From: UBA2336 sp031395485
GTDB taxonomy: Bacteria > Bacteroidota > Bacteroidia > Cytophagales > Cyclobacteriaceae
DNA length: 64,000 nucleotides
Reading direction: 5' to 3'
Assembly: GCA_031395485.1 (NCBI GenBank)
Contig: JANNUS010000005.1
Location: 62,001 to 126,000 of the forward strand
Shown here: positions 1 to 8,653 of the stretch, one piece after another
How the letters are laid out: every line of letters starts with the position of its first letter
Position numbering within the stretch: position 1 is the stretch's first letter
Translations under genes and position numbers: made by a program
The notes under the pieces: generated by a model
What the model saw: only the letters and a program-made list of their open reading frames with translations
Database searches by the model: none
Told to the model about the DNA's origin: nothing

Positions 1-611
1 AGTGCCATGTGTTGTTCTGCAAAATCAGCATACACATTCAACATTTGTAAAGTCTCATCAACGGCTTCATTCGAAGTAGCATGCGCAGTGTGCCCTTCTT
101 GCCAAAGAAACTCAGATGTGCGAAGGAAAAGGCGTGTTCGCATTTCCCAACGAACAACATTAGCCCATTGGTTAATTAATATGGGAAGATCACGGTAAGA
201 TTGGATCCATTTTTTATAGGCGTTCCAAATAACAGTTTCAGAGGTAGGCCGTACGATCAACTCCTCTTCCAGTTTTGCATCCGGGTCAACCACTACTCCG
301 CTTCCATCCTCTGCATTTTTCAATCGATAATGCGTAACAATAGCGCATTCTTTTGCAAACCCTTCTACGTGACTTGCTTCGCGTGCCAAATATGATTTAG
401 GTATAAAAAGCGGGAAATAGGCATTTACGTGGCCCGTATCTTTAAACATTTTATCAAGTGCCTGTTGCATCTTTTCCCAGATACTATAGCCATAAGGTTT
501 AATGATCATGCAGCCTCTTACATCTGAGTGTTCTGCTAAATCAGCCTTCTTTACTAGTTCATTGTACCATTGTGAATAGTCTTCACTTCTGCTTGGTATT
601 TCTTTGCCCAT
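1..611 (-). CDS. proS: Prolyl-tRNA synthetase, N-terminal part (cut by window edge)
   Basis: Class II aminoacyl-tRNA synthetase that charges tRNA-Pro in the cytoplasm. Only the first 203 codons are present; the gene reads leftwards from the ATG at 609-611 and runs off the left edge with no stop. The translation starts SRSEDYSQWYNELV after Met-Gly-Lys-Glu-Ile-Pro, then shows the core segments EELIVRPTSETVIW and the motif-2 arginine in RWEMRTRLFLRTSEFLWQEG followed by HTAH. This N-terminus and core order match the short archaeal/eukaryotic-like ProS used by Bacteroidota rather than the E. coli form with an internal editing domain, although the part that would prove this lies outside the window. 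A good -7 promoter box sits at 660-667. Identification is by recognised family motifs. Confidence 0.93.
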   Translation of the reverse strand, partial: MGKEIPSRSEDYSQWYNELVKKADLAEHSDVRGCMIIKPYGYSIWEKMQQALDKMFKDTGHVNAYFPLFIPKSYLAREASHVEGFAKECAIVTHYRLKNAEDGSGVVVDPDAKLEEELIVRPTSETVIWNAYKKWIQSYRDLPILINQWANVVRWEMRTRLFLRTSEFLWQEGHTAHATSNEAVDETLQMLNVYADFAEQHMA

Positions 612-659
612 ACTGGTATTATTATTGTATTCCTAATCCCGACAGTCATCGGTAATCCG

Positions 660-667
660 CAAATATA
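660..667 (-). promoter_or_regulatory. Putative -7 box for proS
   Basis: On the minus strand this reads TATATTTG, a perfect match to the Bacteroidota TAnnTTTG element, 48 bp upstream of the proS ATG. No convincing -33 TTG is seen at the usual 19-21 bp spacing, so the call rests on the -7 box alone. Confidence 0.4.
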
Positions 668-793
668 AAGCAGGATGATTGGGAATAAAGGGCTGCAGCA
701 ATATAATAGGCTTTAACTTCGTGTTTTTGTAACTTTAAAGAACACTTTTTACCTTTTAAAACGTTATTACTTTAGTCAGCTTAAATACAGTTT

Positions 794-1789
794 ATGACTT
801 CAAGATTTGTAGCGATTAGTCTAGTGGCCTCTCTAATGGCTTTCGATGGAATGGCGCAGCAGGGCGAGAATGACGATATGTATTTTAACTCTAAAGATCG
901 GGAAAAAAGTAAGCTTGCCGCCTCAGAAATTCCTGCTCTCCATCCTACCACTAAAAAGAAAAGGAGAATTGAGCCCGAAGCTTATGATGAAGAAAAAGTA
1001 AATCCTACTGATAGCTATTCTGCACGTTCTGTTAACCCTGAATATATATCGCGTTCTGATGGCGAGTCAGCAAGCGAATATGAGCAGGATTATTATATGG
1101 AAGGATCTGCACAAAATACATACGATGCTTATGGCTCAGAAAATTACAATACTCCCTTTTTTAATAATGGATATAATAATAGCTGGTATGGTTCATCTGC
1201 GTGGGACAACCGCTATAGTCCATACTATGGTTATTGTAACCCCTGGATGAGTCCTTACTATTCGGGTGGTTCAGGCTTGGCACTTTCTTTTAACTATATG
1301 TGGGGAAGCAACTGGAATGCAGGTTGGAACTACGGCATGAGTTCTGGTTGGGGAAATTCGTACTACAATCCTTACAGTTATTCTTCATACTACTCTCCCT
1401 ATTATTCAAATTTGGGATATCCTAACCACTATTCAGCGACATCAGAATATTCAAGACCTAATTATGGGAAACGGCCATCACGCCATTCAGCTGTTGTTAT
1501 TCCTTTTAATCGATTAACGCCACGCGTTACTAATAGCATTTCGCGTGATCGAAGTTCAGATGACTACTTTGTAAAGCCTTCCAGAAGAACATCAACTAAC
1601 GAAAGCGAGGGGAATCGTAACAATCAATACGAAAGACAAAACAAGAACGAGAGAACACGAACTCGTGAGTCGTCTAACACACGCGACAATCGCACTACCT
1701 ATACTTCTCCCACACGAAGCAGTTCCTCAGGAAACACTTCCTCAAAGTCTTCAGGCAATTCAACAGGATCACGGAGAGGCAGAGATTAA
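794..1789 (+). CDS. Secreted Tyr/Ser/Asn-rich protein of unknown function
   Basis: 331-residue protein with a signal peptide (charged start, hydrophobic run VAISLVASLMAF, cleavage near GMAQQ). No known domain was recognised. Residues 15-100 are charged (KKKRR, many Glu/Asp); residues 100-225 are dominated by Tyr, Ser, Asn, Gly and Pro with little else, for example SYYNPYSYSSYYSPYY; the last 70 residues are Arg/Asn/Ser/Thr-rich and end in RRGRD. Such composition suggests a disordered or self-associating envelope or extracellular protein; that is inference. It is followed after 15 bp by an OmpP1-like porin on the same strand, so the two are probably cotranscribed. There is no lipobox and no T9SS sorting domain. 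Confidence 0.8.
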   Translation: MTSRFVAISLVASLMAFDGMAQQGENDDMYFNSKDREKSKLAASEIPALHPTTKKKRRIEPEAYDEEKVNPTDSYSARSVNPEYISRSDGESASEYEQDYYMEGSAQNTYDAYGSENYNTPFFNNGYNNSWYGSSAWDNRYSPYYGYCNPWMSPYYSGGSGLALSFNYMWGSNWNAGWNYGMSSGWGNSYYNPYSYSSYYSPYYSNLGYPNHYSATSEYSRPNYGKRPSRHSAVVIPFNRLTPRVTNSISRDRSSDDYFVKPSRRTSTNESEGNRNNQYERQNKNERTRTRESSNTRDNRTTYTSPTRSSSSGNTSSKSSGNSTGSRRGRD

Positions 1790-1804
1790 CCCGAAAATTT
1801 TAAC

Positions 1805-3373
1805 ATGAAGTTTAAAATCAGGCTATCGCTATGCGCTACTCTCATAGCCTTTGGCTTTCATGGATGGAGCCAAGGATTTGTTGAGAACGCTCTTTTTTTT
1901 AGCAGAACAAAACCAGGTGGAAGCTCACGTGTTCAAAGTATGGGTGGTGCGCAAGTAGCCTTAGGTGGTGATTATAGTAGTGCTCTTTCAAACCCAGCCG
2001 GATTGGGGATGTATAATCGCTCAGAAATTACTTTCACTCCTGCCTTCAATACGTATAAAACGGACTCTAAACATCTTGAAACTAAATCTACAGATTCAAA
2101 AAAGGTATTTAATATTCCAGGCATTAGCTATGTGCGTCATATGCCTACAGAAAAAAATGGCTTTCTAGGTGGTTCGTTTGGCGCTACCCTAACTCGTATA
2201 AATGATTTTAATACTTCGTTTCAATATACGGGTAAAGAAGTTGGCTCCTCCATTATTGACTATTTTAAAGAACGCGCTTTTGGGTACGCTATAAATCCGC
2301 TACCCAATCCATATGACGATACTCCATTGTTAAGCTTTGATGTGCCCGAAGGACTAGCCTACAGTACTTTTCTAATAAATCCATTCTCAGAGGCAGACCC
2401 GTATCCAAATCCATTTACTGAAAACGACTACTTAGCGTATACCCGTTACTTTTCAGATTTAGATGCAAGCGCTAATGAGGTGCGTGACTTTGACCGATAC
2501 CAACACGTAAATACAAAAGGGGCACAGTACCAGTGGTCATTTGCTTATGGTGGAAATTACTTGGACAAGTTGTTTTTTGGCGGAGCTGTAGGGATAACAA
2601 CACTTCGCTATAAATTTGAAAGCACCTATCGAGAGTCGGAATTCAGCTTTAGCAATACACCTAATTATGACTCGTTAAATTACTTTCAACTGCATGAAGA
2701 CATAACAATTGATGGCTCTGGTATTAATCTTACTCTTGGATTAATATACAGACCAGTCAATTTCGTTCAAGTGGGAATTTCATTTGTGACGCCAACGTAC
2801 TATGAGATCTCCGATGTTTACAGCACTCACCTTATAGCCGACTGGCGAAATGATGTATACGGTGGGTATCAAGAAGAATTTTCTGAGCCAATCGTTGCGG
2901 AGTATACCCTAACTACTCCGTTAAAATTTAGTACGGGAGTCGCCTTCTTTCTAGGTAAGCATGGTTTTATAACTGGCGATTTTGAATTCATTAATTACAA
3001 TAAAGCAACGTATGATTCGAGTACGCCAGGAGTTTCATTTAATGCTGAAAATCAGGATATCAAATACTACTACACAAACGTAATGAATTACAGACTTGGG
3101 GTTGAGCTACGGTATACGATTTTCAGATTGCGTGGCGGATATAATCTTCAAAGCAATCCGTACAAGGAAGCTTTTAATATTGATCGTAAAATATCAACAT
3201 GGAGTACAGGAGTGGGCGTTAAACTGAATACGTTATTTGTAGACATTGCCTGGCAAGGCAGCAATGGAAATAGCACATATAGCCCGTATGTTTTTCAAGA
3301 TGGTACAGGCCCAGTTGCATCACTCCGCAATAAAACAACCAGTGGCATGTTTACTATTGGGTATACTTTTTAG
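1805..3373 (+). CDS. OmpP1/FadL-family outer membrane transporter
   Basis: 522-residue outer-membrane beta-barrel of the OmpP1/FadL/TodX family, which moves hydrophobic compounds such as fatty acids across the outer membrane. Seen: a signal peptide ending near HGWSQ, the family N-terminal plug signature (RVQSMGGAQVALGGDYSS then ALSNPAGLGMY), and alternating aromatic/polar strands up to a terminal aromatic residue (MFTIGYTF), as expected for a barrel recognised by BamA. The length is usual for Bacteroidota members. The substrate cannot be told from sequence. Its 3' end overlaps that of convergent aroK by 20 bp. Confidence 0.85.
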   Translation: MKFKIRLSLCATLIAFGFHGWSQGFVENALFFSRTKPGGSSRVQSMGGAQVALGGDYSSALSNPAGLGMYNRSEITFTPAFNTYKTDSKHLETKSTDSKKVFNIPGISYVRHMPTEKNGFLGGSFGATLTRINDFNTSFQYTGKEVGSSIIDYFKERAFGYAINPLPNPYDDTPLLSFDVPEGLAYSTFLINPFSEADPYPNPFTENDYLAYTRYFSDLDASANEVRDFDRYQHVNTKGAQYQWSFAYGGNYLDKLFFGGAVGITTLRYKFESTYRESEFSFSNTPNYDSLNYFQLHEDITIDGSGINLTLGLIYRPVNFVQVGISFVTPTYYEISDVYSTHLIADWRNDVYGGYQEEFSEPIVAEYTLTTPLKFSTGVAFFLGKHGFITGDFEFINYNKATYDSSTPGVSFNAENQDIKYYYTNVMNYRLGVELRYTIFRLRGGYNLQSNPYKEAFNIDRKISTWSTGVGVKLNTLFVDIAWQGSNGNSTYSPYVFQDGTGPVASLRNKTTSGMFTIGYTF

Positions 3374-3872
3374 TGTCTATTAACTCCAAAACATCGTTTA
3401 CTTCGATGTTCGTCAGATTGATTGTGAAATTTGCCTGTCGATAAAATGACAATCTGCTCTGGCGAAACTTGTCTAAAGCCTGTTCCATTTTTTCATCGGG
3501 CTCATTTTCAAGTAATGGTCGCAGTTTTCTCTGCGATTCATCCATTCGTTTTACAATTTCGGTGACAGGAGTATCCAGGAAAATACTGATGCCCGTTTGA
3601 TTAATGAAATCCATGTTGCTATAGAAGCAGGGTGTACCCCCACCGGTGGCCATTACAAATTCCCTTGATTCACTTTTCTTTCGCAATGCCTCTGCCTCCA
3701 GCGTTCTAAAATATTCCTGACCCTTAGTAGAAAATATTTCAGAGATTTTCACTCCCTCTTGCACTTCAATAAAATCATCCAGATCAAAAACCGGCACCTT
3801 TAACACCCCCGATAATTTTTTAGCTAGAACGCTTTTCCCTGAACCCGGCAAACCTATCAGATAAAGTCTCAT
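3354..3872 (-). CDS. aroK: Shikimate kinase
   Basis: 172-residue shikimate kinase: ATP-dependent phosphorylation of shikimate to shikimate 3-phosphate, in the common aromatic pathway. Seen: Walker A GLPGSGKS at residues 8-15, the shikimate-binding DLDDFIE segment near residue 31, the RTLEAEALRK segment, the GGGTPC loop near residue 77 and the lid region with RKLRPLL. Length is normal for the family. It is convergent with the porin gene (20 bp overlap of the ends) and stands alone, far from the Phe/Tyr operon at 47.6-51.8 kb which consumes the chorismate it helps to make. Confidence 0.95.
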   Translation of the reverse strand: MRLYLIGLPGSGKSVLAKKLSGVLKVPVFDLDDFIEVQEGVKISEIFSTKGQEYFRTLEAEALRKKSESREFVMATGGGTPCFYSNMDFINQTGISIFLDTPVTEIVKRMDESQRKLRPLLENEPDEKMEQALDKFRQSRLSFYRQANFTINLTNIEVNDVLELIDTKKYTQ

Positions 3873-3944
3873 GTCATAAATGGTTTATGAAAAACCACAG
3901 TATTGCCAATTTGAACCGCACGATCAAGGGCACCATAGTGGTAA

Positions 3945-5051
3945 CTACTTTATTAACCCCAGCACATCACTAGCATCAGGCGTATCATTATGGTGCCACA
4001 TACCCTTTACTGTACCGTTGACCCATAACGTCACGCCTGGGTTTGAACGAATAATCGTTTTAAGCACTGTAGCGTCTGCGAAATAATATGGCACCGCGAG
4101 TTGGTGCTCGTGTCGGAAGATTTCAAAATCAGAAGCAGAAGATGACGTCAGTATCATTATTTCAACCTTGCCATCAATCTCTTTTATAAGATTGCGTAAC
4201 GGGCTCACGTTCTTTATGGAGGCATACCGCACGTCATATATTATAATTAATAATTTACTTCCGGTAAACGTTTCTTGGGTAACGTCTTCACCATCTACAT
4301 TGGTCACCGCATAATCTGTAATTTTCGCAATAACTTTATCTTCATTTAAAACACGAGAGTTCTTATAGACATAACCTTCTTGCTCTGTTAAAAATTTTTG
4401 GGAGTAAACTTCTTCTCCGTCTTTTTCAAAAATAAATTCTATGATAGGCTGCTCCTCGGGTATCATTTGCTCAGGTATCGTGTTGCCAATTCTATAAGCT
4501 CTAAAGTCTATAAAAGGAAGGTGACGAATGGCATAACTATTCAGGAAAAAACTAACAGCGGTAGCTACTACAATTACAGCGTGCCCTTCCCTAGTTCGTA
4601 GTAAAGGATCATATCGTTTACGATACCAAAATAAATGAAATACAAATGCCATCAGAATAATGTCTTTAAAAAACGATTGCCACGGAGTAAGTTTGATTGC
4701 ATCCCCAAAGCAGCCGCAATCGGTAACCTTATTAAAATAGGCTGAGTAAAATGTTAAGAATGTAAAAAACAAAAGAAGCGTTAGCAATACCTTTGTTGTT
4801 AATACCATCCGATAATTGATAAGCACGGCTACTCCTAATACAATCTCCAATACAATAAGTAGCGTACCAATTTCTAATGCATAGGGAATAAACCAATGAA
4901 AAAAGGAACCAAAGTCAACCGCGAAGACTTCAAAGTATTCCTCGAGTTTAATTTCAGTGCCTACCGGGTCGTTCAGCTTTATAAGGCCTGAAAAAATAAA
5001 CAATCCGCCAACAAAAAATCTTGAAAATTGATCTATAATTTTACTAATCAT
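3945..5051 (-). CDS. BT_3928-like DoxX/MauE-type membrane protein with thioredoxin-like tail
   Basis: 368 residues. The N-terminal ~150 residues form four membrane helices of the DoxX/MauE type, with the signature VTDCGCFGDAIK (Cys112, Cys114) that is typical of MauE-like redox-partner proteins. A fifth hydrophobic helix follows near residue 160, then a soluble C-terminal part with a thioredoxin-like pattern (GSKLLIIIYDV near 265; VPYYFADATVLKTIIRSNPG; VTLWVNGTV) that lacks the CXXC pair. The family is known in Bacteroidota as BT_3928 and is habitually adjacent to DUF1599, as here (7 bp gap, same direction). A role in disulfide or electron handling at the inner membrane is inference from the CGC motif. 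Confidence 0.8.
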   Translation of the reverse strand: MISKIIDQFSRFFVGGLFIFSGLIKLNDPVGTEIKLEEYFEVFAVDFGSFFHWFIPYALEIGTLLIVLEIVLGVAVLINYRMVLTTKVLLTLLLFFTFLTFYSAYFNKVTDCGCFGDAIKLTPWQSFFKDIILMAFVFHLFWYRKRYDPLLRTREGHAVIVVATAVSFFLNSYAIRHLPFIDFRAYRIGNTIPEQMIPEEQPIIEFIFEKDGEEVYSQKFLTEQEGYVYKNSRVLNEDKVIAKITDYAVTNVDGEDVTQETFTGSKLLIIIYDVRYASIKNVSPLRNLIKEIDGKVEIMILTSSSASDFEIFRHEHQLAVPYYFADATVLKTIIRSNPGVTLWVNGTVKGMWHHNDTPDASDVLGLIK

Positions 5052-5058
5052 TCAACTT

Positions 5059-5607
5059 TTAGTTTTTATTCTCTTTCAATAGTATGAGCGCAAACACCGC
5101 ATAGTTAATCATGTCCTGATAATTCGCCTTCACTCCTTCGCTTACCAATGTTTTACCTCGATTATCTTCAATTTGTTTCACTCTTAACAATTTCATAAGA
5201 ATTATATCGGTAATAGAGCTAACACGCATATCGCGCCAGGCCTCTCCATAGTCGTGATTCTTATCTTGTTGCAACGCCTGAGTTTTCGCTGTCACGTTAT
5301 CATAAAGTGGCTCAAGCTCATCCACGGTCATCTCGTTTCTATCCGATCCTTCTAATTCAATTTGTAATAGGGCTATAACACAGTAATTAATGATGCCAAT
5401 AAATTCATCGGTAATAGGATCTTCAACCTTTTGAACACCTTTCTCCTGAATACTACGGATTCGTTGTGCCTTAATAAATATTTGGTCCGTTATAGAGGGT
5501 AATCTCAAAATTCGCCAAGCCGTACCATAATCACGGGTTTTCTTAACGAACAATGCCTTACAATTACTAATTACCTGCTTATATTCGATGGTCGTTTTCT
5601 CTTTCAA
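5059..5607 (-). CDS. DUF1599 (Nmad1-type) protein with two tandem domain copies
   Basis: About 182 residues with two copies of the same domain: RDYGTAWRILRLPSITDQIF and HDYGEAWRDMRVSSITDIIL, each followed by a Lys/Arg-rich helix (IKAQRIRSI and MKLLRVKQI). This is DUF1599, known as nucleotide modification associated domain 1; its biochemical activity is not established. The open frame reaches 5643 (TTG), but a perfect -7 box TAATTTTG on this strand lies at 5641-5648, which would put the transcription start inside that extension. The in-frame TTG at 5605-5607, just before the conserved part, is therefore preferred. It precedes the BT_3928-like gene by 7 bp and diverges from folP. Confidence 0.85.
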   Translation of the reverse strand: MKEKTTIEYKQVISNCKALFVKKTRDYGTAWRILRLPSITDQIFIKAQRIRSIQEKGVQKVEDPITDEFIGIINYCVIALLQIELEGSDRNEMTVDELEPLYDNVTAKTQALQQDKNHDYGEAWRDMRVSSITDIILMKLLRVKQIEDNRGKTLVSEGVKANYQDMINYAVFALILLKENKN

Positions 5608-5640
5608 AATCTCTTTCCGTTGAAAGTGTAAACATAAGCC

Positions 5641-5648
5641 CAAAATTA
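5641..5648 (-). promoter_or_regulatory. Putative -7 box for the DUF1599/BT_3928 pair
   Basis: Minus-strand TAATTTTG, exact TAnnTTTG consensus, 33 bp before the preferred TTG start at 5607. It overlaps the longest possible reading frame and so argues for the shorter protein. No clear -33 element. Confidence 0.4.
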
Positions 5649-5654
5649 TAATCT

Positions 5655-6518
5655 GTGAAATCAGATAGTTATATATATCGACAGACTAAAACACTGAATA
5701 TTCGCGGGCGGCTTATGACTTTAAGCACGCCCCAGATTATGGGCATACTCAATGTAACCCCCGATAGTTTTTTTGCAGAAAATAGGTTCATTACAGAAGC
5801 AGCAATTCTGGCTCAGGCTGAAAAAATGTTGGCAGAAGGCGCATCCATTATTGATATCGGTGGGTATTCTTCACGACCCGGGACGCAGGATGTTTCACTA
5901 GAAGAAGAACTTTCAAGAACTGTAAATGCAGTAAAACTTATTGCCAAAAGATTCCCCAATGCTATTTTGTCGGTCGACACGTTTCGCTCGGAAGTTGCCC
6001 GGCAGGCGTTTTGTGAGGGGGCATGCATAATCAATGATATTTCAGGAGGAGAATTGGACGCCAACATGTTCAGCACGGTTGCGAGTTTAAACATTCCGTA
6101 CATTCTTATGCACATGCGTGGTACGCCACAAACAATGAAAAACCATACTACGTATGATAATATTGTGAAAGAAATTACGGAGTATTTTCAGCAAAAAATA
6201 TCGATTCTTCAAAACATGGGTTTAAAAGATATTTTAATAGACCCTGGGTTTGGCTTTGCTAAAACAACCGAACAAAATTTTCGGCTGCTGAGCCACCTTA
6301 ACCACTTCAAAATTTTAGGCGCCCCTTTACTGGTTGGATTGTCGCGCAAATCCATGATTTGGAAAACCCTGAATGCAGAACCATCCAATGCCCTGAATGG
6401 GACAACCGCGCTTAACATGATAGCATTAATCAAAGGCGCGAGCATATTGCGTGTACACGATGTGAAAGAGGCCACAGAGGTTATAAAACTTTACTCCGCC
6501 ATAAACATAAATACCTAA
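5655..6518 (+). CDS. folP: Dihydropteroate synthase
   Basis: 287 residues. Joins 6-hydroxymethyl-dihydropterin diphosphate to p-aminobenzoate in folate synthesis. Seen: GILNVTPDSF near residue 30, DIGGYSSRPG near 67, the SVDTFRS segment near 104, INDISGG, DPGFGFAKT and the C-terminal LVGLSRKSM loop followed by a terminal INT-rich tail; all are hallmark pterin- and substrate-binding segments. The start is a GTG at 5655; no ATG occurs before the conserved TLNIRGRLMTL lead-in, and the only nearby ATG (5715) would remove part of it. cdaA follows after 41 bp, a gene pair commonly seen in Bacteroidota. Confidence 0.95.
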   Translation: MKSDSYIYRQTKTLNIRGRLMTLSTPQIMGILNVTPDSFFAENRFITEAAILAQAEKMLAEGASIIDIGGYSSRPGTQDVSLEEELSRTVNAVKLIAKRFPNAILSVDTFRSEVARQAFCEGACIINDISGGELDANMFSTVASLNIPYILMHMRGTPQTMKNHTTYDNIVKEITEYFQQKISILQNMGLKDILIDPGFGFAKTTEQNFRLLSHLNHFKILGAPLLVGLSRKSMIWKTLNAEPSNALNGTTALNMIALIKGASILRVHDVKEATEVIKLYSAININT

Positions 6519-6559
6519 GCGCTTCAACACCTCAACCCTACTGTTTACCTTTACAGCAC

Positions 6560-7408
6560 ATGATCTTTCTTTTCAAAATTGGCTTTTTACATGTTTCATG
6601 GGTTGACCTGGTTGATATTGCAATTGTCAGTATCTTATTGTATCAGGTATATAAACTTATTCGAGGAAGCATCGCGGTCAATATATTTCTGGGGATCCTT
6701 GCTTTGTATTTAGTTTATTTAATAGTACGAGCAGCTCAAATGGAACTGCTAGCAACTATTCTCGGTCAGTTTATGGGTGTTGGCGTGTTGGCTATTATCA
6801 TTCTTTTTCAACCGGAAATTCGAAAATTTTTGCTTGTCATTGGAAGGAGTACAGAATTTAGAGAAAATTTCTTTAAAAATCTGGCAAACTGGAGACATCA
6901 GTACCATGACGATTTCGACATCCATCAGGTGATTGAAGCGGCAAAAACTTTAAAAATTACTAAAACCGGTGCTTTGATCGTTTTTGCGCGCGATACAGAA
7001 TTAAGATTCTACATTGAAACGGGTGATGCGTTAGATGCGGAAGTAACTAAGGGGCTTCTCCTTTCAATTTTTATGAAGAAAAGCCCCCTGCATGATGGTG
7101 CAGTGATCATTTATAAAGGAAGAATTAAAGCAGCACGATGCGTGCTACCTGTAAGTGAGAATGACAGCCTTCCACCACATTATGGCTTGCGTCATCGCTC
7201 TGCAATAGGCATGTCGGAAAACACCGATACGCTTGTAATGGCCATATCAGAAGAAACCGGGCGCCTAATCTTAGCTCGAAATGGAAAATACGTGAGAGGT
7301 TTAAAACTGAAGCAGGTTGAACGAAAAATTTTAGAATATCTTCACAACGAAGAACCACCAAATTGGGAAGAAGTTACAGATGAAGAACCTGAAGAAATTA
7401 AGGTTTAA
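6560..7408 (+). CDS. cdaA: Diadenylate cyclase (c-di-AMP synthase), CdaA type
   Basis: 282-residue membrane-bound diadenylate cyclase that makes cyclic di-AMP from two ATP. Three N-terminal membrane helices (about residues 15-90) precede the DAC catalytic domain. The catalytic motifs are intact: DGA at residues 179-181 and RHRSA at 211-215, with LARNGK near 237. This is the CdaA arrangement, not DisA (no helix-hairpin-helix DNA-binding part). It lies 41 bp after folP. No YbbR/CdaR regulator follows; the next gene is the convergent kbl. Confidence 0.95.
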   Translation: MIFLFKIGFLHVSWVDLVDIAIVSILLYQVYKLIRGSIAVNIFLGILALYLVYLIVRAAQMELLATILGQFMGVGVLAIIILFQPEIRKFLLVIGRSTEFRENFFKNLANWRHQYHDDFDIHQVIEAAKTLKITKTGALIVFARDTELRFYIETGDALDAEVTKGLLLSIFMKKSPLHDGAVIIYKGRIKAARCVLPVSENDSLPPHYGLRHRSAIGMSENTDTLVMAISEETGRLILARNGKYVRGLKLKQVERKILEYLHNEEPPNWEEVTDEEPEEIKV

Positions 7409-7452
7409 AAACAGTAGGCTGTGACCGCTTACGGCAATCTTTCAACCGACTA

Positions 7453-8652
7453 TTATCTATTTAGTACGCCAAGCTCTCTCCCAACTTCAGTAAACGCCCA
7501 AATGGCCTTATCCAGATGATGTTTGTCATGCCCCGCAGAAATTTGAACTCGAATACGCGCTTTACCTTTTGCTACCACGGGAAAGAAAAAACCGATAACA
7601 TAAATTCCTTTCTCTAACAACTTATCAGCAAACTTTTGCGCGAGCGGAGCTTCGTATAACATAATGGGAACAATCGGGTGCTCGCCTGGTTTAATATCAA
7701 ATCCTACTTTAGTCATCTCACCTCTAAAATATTGTGTGTTTTGCTCCAGTTTATCGCGAAGGGCTGTAGTCTCCGAAAGCATATTAAATACTTCAATGGA
7801 TGCGCCTACGATTGCAGGTGCCAATGTGTTAGAAAATAAATACGGCCTTGAACGTTGACGTAACATTTCAATAATCTCTTTCCTTCCTGAAGTAAAACCG
7901 CCCAATGCTCCACCAAGCGCTTTGCCTAAGGTGCCCGTAATAATATCTACCCGGTTCATAACTCCACAATATTCAGGAACGCCCCGACCAGTTTTTCCAA
8001 TAAACCCTGTAGCGTGGCATTCATCAGTCATCACCAACGCTTCATATCTGTCGGCCAGATCACAAATTTTATCAAGTTGCGCAATTGTACCATCCATTGA
8101 AAAGGCTCCATCGGTAACAATAATGATCTGATTCGCTCCTGCTTCTCTTGCATCATTCAGTTGCTTTTCAAGATCAACCATATCGTTATGCTTATAGCGA
8201 TATCGATTCGCTTTACATAAACGAACACCATCAATTATGGAGGCGTGATTTAGTTCATCAGAAATAATGGCGTCTTGCTCGCCAAACAATGGCTCAAAAA
8301 CACCTCCGTTAGCATCGAAGGCAGCAGCATACAGGATGGTATCATCCGTTCCGAGAAACTCAGAAATTTTCTTCTCAAGCTCCTTGTGTATATCCTGTGT
8401 GCCACAAATAAAACGCACAGACGACAAACCATAGCCATGCGAGTCAATGGCTCGTTTTGCAGCTTCAATTACACGTGGGTGCGATGAAAGGCCCAGGTAG
8501 TTATTTGCACAAAAATTAATCACTTCGTTGCCAGTGGTTGTCGTGATCTCAGCTCCCTGTGCGGTAGTAATAATTCTTTCCACTTTGTAAAGACCCGCTT
8601 CACGAATTGATTCAAGTTCTTTTTGAAGTGCCGGTTGGAGTTTTTTATACAT
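7453..8652 (-). CDS. kbl: Glycine C-acetyltransferase (2-amino-3-ketobutyrate CoA ligase)
   Basis: 399-residue PLP enzyme of the alpha-oxoamine synthase family; converts 2-amino-3-ketobutyrate plus CoA to glycine plus acetyl-CoA, the second step of threonine degradation. Seen: NFCANNYLGLSSHP near residue 46, the glycine-rich HGYGLSSVRFICGT, TDECHATGFIG with the PLP-contacting Asp/His, and the PLP lysine in TGTLGKALGG near residue 244. Length and motifs are standard. The partner dehydrogenase (tdh, 8924-9883) is divergently transcribed. A small conserved gene ends 1 bp before this ATG, so the two are translationally close. Confidence 0.95.
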   Translation of the reverse strand: MYKKLQPALQKELESIREAGLYKVERIITTAQGAEITTTTGNEVINFCANNYLGLSSHPRVIEAAKRAIDSHGYGLSSVRFICGTQDIHKELEKKISEFLGTDDTILYAAAFDANGGVFEPLFGEQDAIISDELNHASIIDGVRLCKANRYRYKHNDMVDLEKQLNDAREAGANQIIIVTDGAFSMDGTIAQLDKICDLADRYEALVMTDECHATGFIGKTGRGVPEYCGVMNRVDIITGTLGKALGGALGGFTSGRKEIIEMLRQRSRPYLFSNTLAPAIVGASIEVFNMLSETTALRDKLEQNTQYFRGEMTKVGFDIKPGEHPIVPIMLYEAPLAQKFADKLLEKGIYVIGFFFPVVAKGKARIRVQISAGHDKHHLDKAIWAFTEVGRELGVLNR

Positions 8653-8653
8653 A

